This document shows, one piece after another, positions 31,516-42,800 of a DNA stretch of 64,000 bases. The position numbers and the translations under genes are program-made. A model generated the notes under the pieces. That model was not told the DNA's origin. It did no database searches and saw only the letters and a list, made by a program, of their open reading frames with translations. Numbering within the stretch: the first letter of the stretch is position 1; each line of letters starts with the position of its first letter. The stretch comes from Patiria miniata. Lineage: Eukaryota; Echinodermata; Asteroidea; Valvatida; Asterinidae. The DNA is taken from contig NW_024037074.1 of NCBI RefSeq assembly GCF_015706575.1, forward strand, positions 31,299,334 through 31,363,333, read 5' to 3'.

Positions 31516-32295
31516 TTAACAATAGTGTGACGTCATATAGCAATGGTTTAAACACAGATAGTTGTTTTTATCTTGATATTTCCAACATATAGCCCTAAAG
31601 AGGTCAGAACTTGGTAGCCTAAATTACTAGCCTTAATCTACAGTGTGCACATGCTGTTCATGGTTGCACGGCTGCAGCATGATAACAGTTTGTTAATGCT
31701 TCCCTCTAATTCGAATTGTATGCTTACCTTTTCAGGCGAGTATTAAAGTGGGCCCTTAAACATGCGAGATGTTAGAATACACTGAATGAAGAGGTCAGTT
31801 TTTTCGAATAGTTGGACCATGGTTATACATGTACCAGTCTAGTTTTTACCCTCATTTTGAAATCACTTGACTTCCCTCTCATGTGCGAAATGTTGAAGAA
31901 AAGTCTCCTTTACAAATTGAATTGAGTCTGCAAACTTGGTTGGTGAAATACTGTGGACCTTTTCTTTGCCCAATAGAATTTTTGGAGAAATTTGCTGGCT
32001 ATTAAATTGAGTACTGAAGTTGGCCTGATTTAGTTTTGAACTTCTCTATCAGAGCACTCCAGGTCCCAGTCTGCCGTTCCCTGTGATATAATCATGGAGA
32101 AATATAATACGCATGAGTAGACACTTATTTGAATAACAAAACCCGTCATCGTTGAGGTCGCCCTATGCCTAGCGGTTGTATTCTGAAACGTACCTGTCAC
32201 TATGGGAGTCAAATAGATATTTCCAAGTGTATTTTGACGGAAAGTGTGTGAGCTTAGAGCCTTGACAGAGCGGCAACAGCGTCGCCATTCCCCGA

Positions 32296-32439
32296 AATTA
32301 TAAGGGGCCGTATCATAAGTCCGACGCCTCATAGGTCCGACGCCTCATAAGTCCGGACGCCTCATAAGTCCGAAATTTCGGACTATGAGCTGAGGCGTCG
32401 GACCTATGAGGCGTCGGACTTATGAGTGGACCCCGAATT
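32296..32439. repeat. Long palindrome of CATAAGTCCGACGCCT units
   Basis: Three tandem CATAAGTCCGACGCCT-type units run into GTCCGAAATTTCGGAC (the centre), then the mirror units GAGGCGTCGGACCTATGAGG. The outermost AAATT...GGGG is mirrored by CCCCGAATTT. It could extrude as a hairpin of about 60 bp. Confidence 0.85.
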
Positions 32440-34479
32440 TAAAGCGCACGCGCCACGACCCAGATTCCAAAACTGGCACCTGACAGTAAACTTTATTTAG
32501 AAAGTAGAAACACGTCTGCCTTTTGTTCCAACCCTCTAGGCCATTGTTCCTCCCCCGCCTGCACATGTGGTTTGCATGCACTACCTATTTTCCCCCTCGA
32601 AAATACCTGCGGCACTTGACGAGCTCATTGTGTTCCCAGGTGCACCGGAATTTCAGTCCTATTGTCTACTTGGAATGCCGCAGTCGAGGCCGTCTGGACT
32701 ACAACAATGAACCTGCTGATATTTGGCTTACAATATTCTTTTCAATCATAATCCGCTGGCCCTGTGCCCAGAACGTTCGGCCACCAATCAAAACCTAGGC
32801 AAAGCCCATACACCGATAAATGCTCGACATGTTTCGACTTTGGCGCTTGCGCTGTTGGATGATGTATGAAATCAATAAACACAAGAAAAAAACCAAAAAA
32901 AACAAGTCAACGTCTGCAGACATTTAATTTCTGTAGGATATTAATTACTCCCATTAAAATGGTTATACGCTTCTTAAGGCCAAAAGAAGTTTTTGAGTTA
33001 CAAACGCAGAGTGGTCGGGCCAACAACTATTTTATTATACACCTCCCAGTTAAGTCATGAATAATTTAATGTCAGAACAAAGAATCACGAAAAGTTAACT
33101 TTTTCAGTACAACCTTTTCAGTACAAGCAAAAGAGTGCAAATTATTATTTTTTTTCTATCAAAAAGTTTTCTTCCAAGTTATATCTGCAGGGGGCATTAC
33201 ATCCGTCAGGCGTTTTACCATTCAACAGAATGAAAAAAAACATGTCGTTGATTTTACAAGAACTGTTTGTGGGATCCCTGAGTATTTACTTTTGGTCAAA
33301 AGTTCCACAGACGCTTTTCCTTTTCACAGACGTTGGCATTCTAGTTCGATGTAAACCCAGTAGCGGCTTTGCTGTACCGGTAACGACATGGTACACTGAC
33401 TCAGATGGGGTACAAAGCAACCCGTGAGCTCTATTGACACAATCTCATTTCTAAAGTTTGTAAAGCACACGATTCGAGTGGAAATTCACAGCCGCAGACT
33501 GAGTTGGGGACCAGCCGTTTTAATAAAAAAAACTCTTTCAATTGAATACAGGGAGAATCAAAAAGAAAATCACTGAATTAGAACAAAAATATCTTTTAAA
33601 AATATGTGGCAGGCTCCATTTCATAAAAACACACAGCCAAATTAAAGAACATGTTTTATATTTACTAGTAGTTGTGAACATTTCACGGAATTTGTATAGA
33701 TAACTTGTTTTTCACATTTAAAACACAAACTCTGAAATAAAGGAAATAATATTTCACTCTTGATTAAAATGATGAAAATATCATTCGTATTTGAATGCTT
33801 GCGTGTAAATCTGTAATTCTCACTCAGCTCAATAGTTCCAACAAACGAATTGACTAACGGAGAGATATGATGATTTGTGGAGCTGCTATACCGCAGCAAA
33901 AAAAGAAACATATTTTTTTTTACCCAAGGGGCTGCTGTTTCCAAAGGGTCTATTGGGTAAACTAGAAAGCACTCAGCGAGCGCAAACCTCCGCCAAGGAT
34001 GAACAATTCCCCGCCAAAATCGTTAGTACACCGAAAAAAAAATACTCCCATATCCACTGGACTTTCATATTTTATTGCACATTTCAAATTTCAACAGGAA
34101 TGCTCATATTCTGAAGTTGTCGAAACTAGCATTGTTGGCCGCTTTCTGCTAATCCGTCCTGGTATGTTGTTTAAGCCGTAATACGACGTGGAATGCGGTC
34201 TGTGGGCCGTGCAGCTGTTCCGCACAAAGGCCGCTGTGCAGTCATGCGTGTAAGCCCGTAAAGTGAGGCATGATAATCCCGGCGTCAAGGGGTTAATGTA
34301 GAGTTAAAAGTAAAGTTGTGGAATCAGGCCATATCTCCCAAACCCAGATCCGGATCACTTCCAAAATCTAATCAATTTGAACTTATACCAAGAACCACCC
34401 CTGCAAAAAATATTCATGAAAATCCGTCCATTACTTTTTGTGTTATCTTGTTAGCAGACAAACCAACCAACCATCCAAA

Positions 34480-34520
34480 AAACAAGCAAACAAACAAACA
34501 AACAAACAAATAAACAAACA
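34480..34520. repeat. (AAAC)n microsatellite
   Basis: About ten AAAC units with one AAAT. A second AAAC-rich patch lies at 51380-51475. Confidence 0.85.
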
Positions 34521-35360
34521 GACCAACGCCGATGAAAACATAACCTCCTTGGCGGACTTCTTCGTGCTATGTGGTTGCGTTTTTCAAAGGTGTTCAACAC
34601 CATTTGCTGTGAATAAGCTTAATTCAGTGTAGTTCGAATCAGAATAGGAGGCGACTTACCATATTTCCTACTGGGTTCTGTTATTTAGATTGCGGATACA
34701 ATAACCCTTTGAACGAGTTTTATGATTAAATGTGATGCTGTCAGTAGTAAAAACTATTTTATTTTGTTTAATGTAATTAACAGCGCTAAATTACTAAAAC
34801 GGCACAGTTCGGCTTGCATTTGAAATAAATCTCATCAATTTCATCAATCTCATCACTTTAAGACCTGCACAATTCCGAGTACAATCTTGGAGTTTATCAT
34901 TGACATCAGCCTAAGCTTAAGTATCTCTAATTACCACAGTGACTGATTTTTAGCCGAGTTCTGTTTTGTAAGTACTGAGGTTTGGTTTAAATCTTCCTAA
35001 CATTGGTCTTACCACATCAACACCATGAAGAACACTCGGTACCAAATTTTAACATGATAACCAAAGGGGAAAATCCCGTTCAAAAATTGATGACTAATAC
35101 AATTTGATGGCATCTCTTAATTAATTGCCTAAAACCGACCAAAACATTCCCTCACAGCACTGCGGCTATCAATATTTTAGGGAAATTTGTGGCAGCATGA
35201 TGACGCGTATTTTGATGAAGTTAGAACAGATCACGTATCCGAAATTGATAAATGACTGATGCATTCGACTATTATAAAAAGCTGTACAGGTTGTTTGAAT
35301 CATTGTACAAGTAAAATATTCAATATTCATTCAACACCAAACTACTACGTGTCAAACCAT

Positions 35361-35793
35361 GTCCTACTTTTGATCCTAAATAACCAAATTTCAGATCATG
35401 TAAACAAGGCATGACAAAGTTTAGGAGCGAGTTTCATCAGCTTTGTGCAAGAGGGTGAGATTTAAACGCCATACGAAAAAACAAACGGTGAGACGGTGAC
35501 GGAAGGCCCGTTCTGCGGCCGAAAGCTTCTGAAGTTTTGTTGCGCCAAACGAATCGAAGAGGTGTGCAATCACATCAGGGGTGATCCTGCGCCTTCAGAA
35601 GCTTTCGGCCGCAGCACCCGCCTTCTGCCACCTTCTCCAGCGCTGTATCGACATTGGAGGGTGCCAAGTCGAAAGCAGTAGATTCTGAAAGTATTTTTCG
35701 TACGGCGTTTAATTGCCACCCCTTGCGCAAAGCTGATGAAACTGCATACAATTTGTCATGTCCTGTTTATTTAGGATCAAACTAGAGTAAGAC
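35361..35793. mobile_element. Long fold-back element (about 430 bp)
   Basis: GTCCTACTTTTGATCCTAAA at the left is mirrored by TTTAGGATCAAACTAGAGTA at the right. Arms remain similar over about 130 bases (TTTCATCAGCTTTGTGCAAG against its mirror). The centre has its own arms GCGGCCGAAAGCTTCTGAAG and CTTCAGAAGCTTTCGGCCGC. Confidence 0.82.
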
Positions 35794-37443
35794 AATACAT
35801 GTATTTATTTTTGGAAACGTATAGTAGCAGAACTGAACAAGTTCAAAGTTACAGTTCAACCGTACGATTACCAGAGCTAAAGGCATTTTAGGGTCGCTTG
35901 CGTTTTGATATCCCAAAAGTAACCTACCGAATTACCTCAAAAATCTGATTTGGATTAAAGATCGTAATGGTACAAAACCCCGTGAAACACCACCGTCCAG
36001 TTTTAATTGCTGTCATTTGGAAGAAATCGAGAAATGTATAATTTCCCAAGACTAATCAGACTTAGCGTTGGAAAAGGCGAAATCGTGTTTCGTGTTCATG
36101 GTTCCGCATTTAGACACCGTTTTTATCAAAATGTCACTGAGCTGAAATTTCAACAAGTTGCGCCATGAATATTCTTCTTTAGATTTTGAGTGGTGTTATT
36201 ATTGTAAACGAATAAAAGGTACGAAAGGCACTTGATCACAGATACATTTGTACCTTTATTATGAACATGACTTACCCGGTAAGGGTGGCCATATCTATTA
36301 TTGAAGTCACTCATCTCCATGTTGTATCACAAACCGAAATCGTTAAATCCTTTTTTTGTTCGTCAAAGTATCAGGTTGTACTATGAACCCTTATGTGAAA
36401 GAACCCTTTATGAACATGTTCTATTTGTATAGCAATGGCGTCGTGAGCTGTGAAATTCTGTTGAAAGAAAAACTAGTCCATTGAGTTCTCCCGTTTACAG
36501 AAGCACCCAACTGTGACATCGTGCCTTTTCGTCACTTACATAGGCTACATTCTACATTGATGTGAAATACACATACTGGTCACATGTCCAACTATACCAC
36601 GCTGGGATTCCAATATTGCCGCCTCTGGCGCAAGAAAACACTATATTTTCCCTTTTTTGGAGACAATTTTCTTTGTTTGAAGTTGGGTAAGGCCAACGTT
36701 TAGACAAGTCCTGCATGAATAAAATGGAAATATTTTTTTTGAAATGTTTTTGCCATTAAGAAAAAACCCCCACAAAAGTTAGACAAAATCACGTCAGTTA
36801 AGGAGTTGGTATAGAGTGGGCCCTCTTGTGGTGACCTTGGATGCCAAAGGTCGTTTGATTTGATGACATTAAAGTATGAACCCAAAGCATACATTGCAGT
36901 AAGTAATGTGACAACTTAATTCGCGCGTGAACTTTTCGTAGCAGACCATGCCTAAGACGGCAATGTAAAAACGCAAACCGAAAGCACAAACAAGCCTATT
37001 TTCTATAATACACAATTTTTTAATTACATCTTATGAAGTAGCTGTAGTTACGAAAGCTAATGCCATGTTCATTTTAAGTTTGATTAGTCTTTAAAGTGTT
37101 ACTTTCTCTATATAATTGTATTGTTTTTTAATGCCAATGTTGTTTTCAATTCATCACAAGTACAAAACAAAAGTCATCTGGCCTTTAAAAAGTTTACCCA
37201 ACTTCATCTATTCCATGTTTACAAAAAGTGAACAAAAGCACCAGCATTTCGTCAATCCTTTGCTCGTACGACTCTCGCCCAAAATACAGTCAACTTGAAA
37301 AATGAGGGCCCCAAGTTGTGGAATTCCCTAGATGTTTCTATAAAAAAAAAAATTGACTCTTCCATTATTTAAACAAAAAAATAAGGCCAAACTACTTACT
37401 GATGAGTATATACTAAAAAATTAGTCTACTTGTTTACATGTCT

Positions 37444-37741
37444 CATGGGCCTTATTCACGAGTCGGCCATATGGAATTGAAAGTAATTTTTGGAACTTGC
37501 GAAGAGAAATGAAAGCAACTTAATGTTTAATAAATTCCAGTCGGCTTCAATGAATTATTTAACAGTGTAAGTAAACATTCTCTTATGTTTAAAGCCATAT
37601 TTAAAAAAAAAAATGGCACTAAAATAAGGCTGCATTGTGCCTGCATAAAAAAGTCTGGCACCATCCCACTAACAGTTAACAATTAATGAAATACATTCAG
37701 GGAACTTGACAAAAATGGCCAACTCGGAATAAGGCCCATAG
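37444..37741. mobile_element. MITE with ATGGGCCTTATTC ends (298 bp)
   Basis: ATGGGCCTTATTCACGAGTC and GGCCAT at the left are mirrored by ATGGCC and AACTCGGAATAAGGCCCATA at the right. No coding capacity. Confidence 0.8.
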
Positions 37742-38371
37742 GGTTACAAGACTTATTGTCCTTTTTGTTGTATATGTGTTTTTTTGTGTCAATACAATAT
37801 GTACATGTAATTGTCAATTAATATTAATGGGGGTACCTACTCGACAAGCATTTGCTTCTTGGAGACCCCCATCCACGTTTATTTTTTATTTTCGTATATA
37901 TTGTGTAAACACCAATTATATGTAAAATAAAAGAATGAATGAATAAAAAAATATGAAACAGTGGCACGCGGTTCGAATGACCTGTGAAAAATTCAGGCAT
38001 TCGTTTGTCATTCATCTATATAGTACTGTTATTTGCGACCTGTCTTGTGATCCGACGTAAACTTGACTCAAAAGTGATTTGAGATCTAATCGATCACATT
38101 TCAATTTTATTCACATTCAAAAGATGAATATTTGCTTTCTGGTCAATATAACTGTTTCAGAATCAGTTCGATGAAAAGACAACCTTTTCCCAACGAGTCT
38201 TTACTGAAAAATCAAAACGATAAACGGAGATTATGAATGAATTTACAAGTGTATCCCAAAAATATCAAAGAAGTTAAGAACATGCTCTATTAACAGATGT
38301 GGTCTTAAAAGTTCTTGATTATGTTTTATAAAACCGTAATGCACCATAAAAGGTCAGATTATGCCGATATC

Positions 38372-38632
38372 CGCTCCGTTCATGAGTACCCCCTCACCGG
38401 CAAAGAAAGTACAGTTAGGGGTGACCGACCGACGCCATCTTGCCTGACTGCAAGTTTGCCTCGACGCGCGGCGGTACCACTGCGTGTACATAGTACAAAT
38501 CCCCTGGTGTACATACATCACACACAAGGAACGGTGCGCGTCAACCAACTAAATGTCCAGCCCATAGGACGTCGTTGCTAGGTAAAAGGGCGCCCTCTTC
38601 ATTGGCGCACGGAGCCCATAGAGCCTGGAATA
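38372..38632. repeat. Interspersed repeat, copy 1 (inverted partner at 40490-40745)
   Basis: It contains GAGTACCCCCTCACCGGCAA, AAGGAACGGTGCGCGTCAAC and AGGTAAAAGGGCGCCCTCTT. The same 260 bases lie in opposite orientation at 40490-40745, flanking the most 3' MSH3 exon seen. Confidence 0.82.
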
Positions 38633-39691
38633 ATATGCGCAACTAATAATGCTTAAAAAATGAAGCGACTTTAAAAAAACGTGTCGGTATAACACCATAA
38701 CATGCTCAATTATGCTTGTTTTGATGTACAAAAATTGGTTATGGTGTTCTTGGTGTTTTCTGACGAGCATCCCCACAATTGGACAAAAGATGATCTTTTT
38801 GCTCTGCAAAGAAAAGAACAAAAACCACAAGAGGAATTTAGCTTATTAAGTAATAGAAAGTGCAAACTTTGAACAACTGAAAGTTACTATTGGCATCTGA
38901 TCCTTGCCAAACTGTATTACAGAGTGAGTAAAAACAAAAGCAGAACCCAAATCCCAAAAATTATATTTCATATTTTAAAAAATATGTATCACCAAACATA
39001 ATAAAGACTGGAAAGCAAATTTCATTAGCTACTTTTAGATGAAAAAAATTACTGAAATTGCTCAATCCGTTTGAAGAATGAATATCACCATTTAAATGCA
39101 ATTACCCTAAAACTTCTTTCCCCCAAAAATGCGATTTCAAGAATCGTCGTCACAATTGCCTTCAAATATCACCAGCGATAAAGCCTCAGTTTAAAAGTGA
39201 AAAATATTCAACAATGTCCTTTTGAAGGCCCGTCTTTAAAAAAAAAGTGGATTTTATAAATCACATTGTTTGCCTTACCAAGTTTGTTAATAAAGATATT
39301 GTGTACTGTAGTTCTTGAAACAAGCATTCTGTGTCATTCCTTTGTTGTTCCTCATTGCGTTTAAAGGTGAACAGACTGAGCAATTTCATTAATTTTTCCA
39401 TCTAATAGGAAGGTATGAAATTGGCTTTCAAGACATTATTATATTTGGGGCTTAATTTTTTTTAAAATATGAAAAATATTTTTTTTGGATTTGGGCTCCA
39501 CTTTTTTGAATTAGCCTGTACAATTCTATCTTTAAGTTAAAAAAAAACACTTATGTAGTTATTTGCATTTCCAATTTTTGTACAGAATTTTAGGTAATAA
39601 GGTGACTTGACTTTTAGGAATAAAGATATATACTTTTTTTTGGGGGGGGGGGGGGTAGGGGGTTGGAAGATGGCGCATCATTTTCAAGTAC

Positions 39692-39854
39692 CTGGTTGCC
39701 AAGACAACCTCCTCCAGATCATGTGACTTCACGGCGGCCATCTTGATGACCTCTGCGGGGATCTCCGCAAGTCTGGCGACGTTTAGACCGTAACTTCTAG
39801 CCGCCATGCCGGGTACCAGTTGGTACAAGAAAGTAATGATGTCCACTGTGTCAT
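39692..39854 (-). CDS. MSH3: MSH3 exon: C-terminal dimerisation region
   Basis: Reads [19 protein letters not shown] then [18 protein letters not shown], phase 1 in and 2 out, donor CCAG|GTACTT. Matches human [20 protein letters not shown]. Confidence 0.9.
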
Positions 39855-42800
39855 CTTTTTCTATCAGCAAAATAAAAGTAGAAAACATCTAATTCAAACT
39901 TTAAAGGGAATATACAATATTTCCTTCATTTTCAGAAGTGGATGGATTTGGGGGTTAGTATTTTACAGTAAATAATGTTACACTGACTGGTTTGACCTTT
40001 TGTGTTTGCAGGTGCTGGAAAAACCAAGAAAAATATTGTTCGTGTAGTCTGGTTCCCTGATCCTACTTCAGACGAAACAGAGCAATGTATAGACATTGGG
40101 GAAATGTAAGCTCAGGAAACCAGTCTAGCTGTCTTGTACCCGTTCACAGATGTGTAACTGATTGCAAAAAAAGTGAACTTAATTTGGACAGCATTTAAAC
40201 AAAGGCCAGTTTTTTCCAACAATCAGCTGACCATCGTTGAAATTTGATACACAAATTCCACCATTCTTGAAAATGTCAGTACACCAGGTGCCATGATTTT
40301 ACAGGATGCTTTAGATTGTCATTCACTAAGAGTCCAGTAAGGTATTTCATAATAATTTGGTAGTTTTGTTGTTTGATGTTTGCAAATGTTGGATATTGCC
40401 TTTAAAACCATGAAAAAAGAGCTAGAAATTACATACAAAATTTTACTTTTTGAAGTTTTGATACAAAAATGGCAGGTAGCGATGCAAGCCTATGGGCTCC
40501 GTGCGCCGAAAAAAGAGGGCGCCCTTTTACCTAGCAACGACGTCCCATGAGCGGGACATTTCGCTGGTTGACGCGCACCGTTCCTTGTGTGTGAAGCACG
40601 TCACCAGGAGATTTGTACTATGTACACGCAGTGGCCGCGCTTCGCGGCAAATGAATTGCAGTCAGGCAAGATGGCGTTGGTCGGTCACCCCCAACTGTAC
40701 TCTCTTTGCCGGTGAGGGGGTACTTGTGAATGGAGCGGATACCCAGCAAAGCACACAAACTATTCTGCTTTTGTTAATAGCTCATGTGGTATCATCACTG
40801 TGCAAGCTAATTCTAAAACCCAATCTTCATAAACCCACTCAAAAGACGGTTACAAATACATGAAGTCAACAAGTTTCAACACTTGTTGCGACAACTGGGG
40901 CATCGGAGGGGAGATAACCTCTTAGGGGGTGGGGTTTAAATTGGTAAAGATGGGAGGGATGGCTCTACCTTTTTCATCTTCATGTAGCAGGAATGACATG
41001 TGATAGTTGGTCACGTGGTCTGGGAACTGCCTCTCCAGCTCCGCTAATGGTGGGTAGTGGGTTACAAACAGTAACAGACATTGCACCTTATGAGGAAAAC
41101 AAAAATGTGAAAACAATAATTAATGGGAGTCAGGTTGGTGTAGCGGTACTTTTGCCTTCCACCGCTGTGACCCGAATTCGAATCCCACCTGGGCCAATAT
41201 TCGGATTGGGTTTTCAGTCCCTACCTGATTCCATGGGTTATCTCCAGAATATTCTTTTGGACATTTCCTCCCACCCCTAACATTGTAACTTCTTCTCATT
41301 GTCTTCTCTCCACAGGCTTCTTCAGGCTTGCGAGCTACAGTGCCTAGGGCGCTTTTGAGGAGTCCTTGGTTTCATTACCAGAAATGATTAATAATATTAA
41401 TAATAATAATAATGTCACTGTCAGATATTCCGAGAATGCACTTCAGCATAATCATAATTTTTGTATAAGATTTTTTTCTGCACCCCGGGATAGTGTGCAT
41501 CCCCCACTCTCTTTCAATCAGTCGAACCCTGCTAACGCACCTCTTGAATGAAATGTCTCGCTGTGGCCAGCGCGATGGCCACACCGTCGTGGGTGCTGGT
41601 CCCCCGGCCCAGCTCGTCCAGAATGACCAGGCTCCGTGGAGTGGCTCGGCTCAGAATGTCCGAGGCTTCTTGTAGCTCGACCATGAAAGTGCTGCGATGC
41701 TGCGCCAGGTTGTCAGAGGCGCCCATTCTATGAACAGAATCCGTGTGTTTGATGTTTAAACTATAATCAAAATAACTTGCGGCAACGGCCAAAAAATTCA
41801 ACGATGGCTGGCACTAAATTTTGCCCAGTGTCGCATTCATGACTTCAGATATGACAGGCATAATAGGTCTTACTTGCTCTTCATGCAATATATGTTCGTT
41901 TCCATTAATAACACCACTGAAAATCAAAACAAGAATCTTAAAAACTTCACATGTTGAAGTTTCAGCTCAGTGGATAATACACTTTCGAGAAAACGCTGCA
42001 CATCCATTCACAACATTTTTGAGCATTTAGTTAATATTATTCTTTGTTTCCAAAAATCGGTAAATTGACTGATTGTTGGAAATCGCCAGTGTATTTCTTG
42101 ATTTCTTCTAAATGACAGCAAGCCAGACGGAATAATTTCACAGAGTGTTTGGTACCAGTAGGATCTTTAATAATCCAAGTTAGCTTTTTGGTAATAATTT
42201 GCTAGGTTACTTTTGGGATAAATACAAATGATCCTTTATGCCTTTAAAGGGAAAATACAACAAAAAACATCAAAAAATAAAACTACCAAATCATTCTGAA
42301 ATACCTTGCTGGACTGTTAGTGAATGACAGTGTAAAGCATCCTGTAAAATCATGGCACCTGGTATACTGTCATTTTCAAGAAAAGTGGTATTTTTGTATC
42401 AATTTCCAACGCTGGTCGGCCGACCAGCGTTGGAAAAAACTGGCTTTTTTTCAAATACTGGTCCCAATTGACCATCGCACTTGTTTTCAATCGATTACAC
42501 ACATATGAACGGGTACAAGCCAGCTAGATTGGTTCCCTGACCTTACAATTCCCCAACGTATGTAAACTGCTCTGTTTCTTCTTATATGGAGTCAGGGAAC
42601 CAGACTACAGGAAAATGATTGTTTTTCTTGGTTTTTATAGCATTTTCGAACCCAAAACCTCAAAAAACTCAGTGTAACTATATTTGCTATATATTTCCAA
42701 CCCCCCAATTCCATCCATTTCTGAAAATTACAGCAAAAGCAAATGATGTATATTCCCTTTAAGGGGGAAGTATAATTGTTGGTGGTATGTTGGTGTGTTG

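Larger units (their letters stand above)
29722..39558. other. About 9.8 kb without a recognised gene
   Basis: The span should contain the 5' exons of the protease, the 3' end of MSH3 and intergenic DNA, but no exon with a family match was found on either strand. It holds several fold-back elements (listed), homopolymer-rich repeats and AT-rich unique sequence. Confidence 0.5.

Noticed and set aside
33230-33427. Plus-strand frame starting MKKNMSLILQELFVGSLSIY as a signal-peptide gene
   Set aside because: No family match, no splice sites in phase, and an AT-rich background that gives such frames by chance.
37824-38015. Minus-strand hydrophobic frame (FLFIHSFILHIIGVYTIY) as the membrane anchor of the protease
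   Set aside because: It could be a membrane segment, but no donor in the needed phase 1 was found and codon choice reflects AT richness only.
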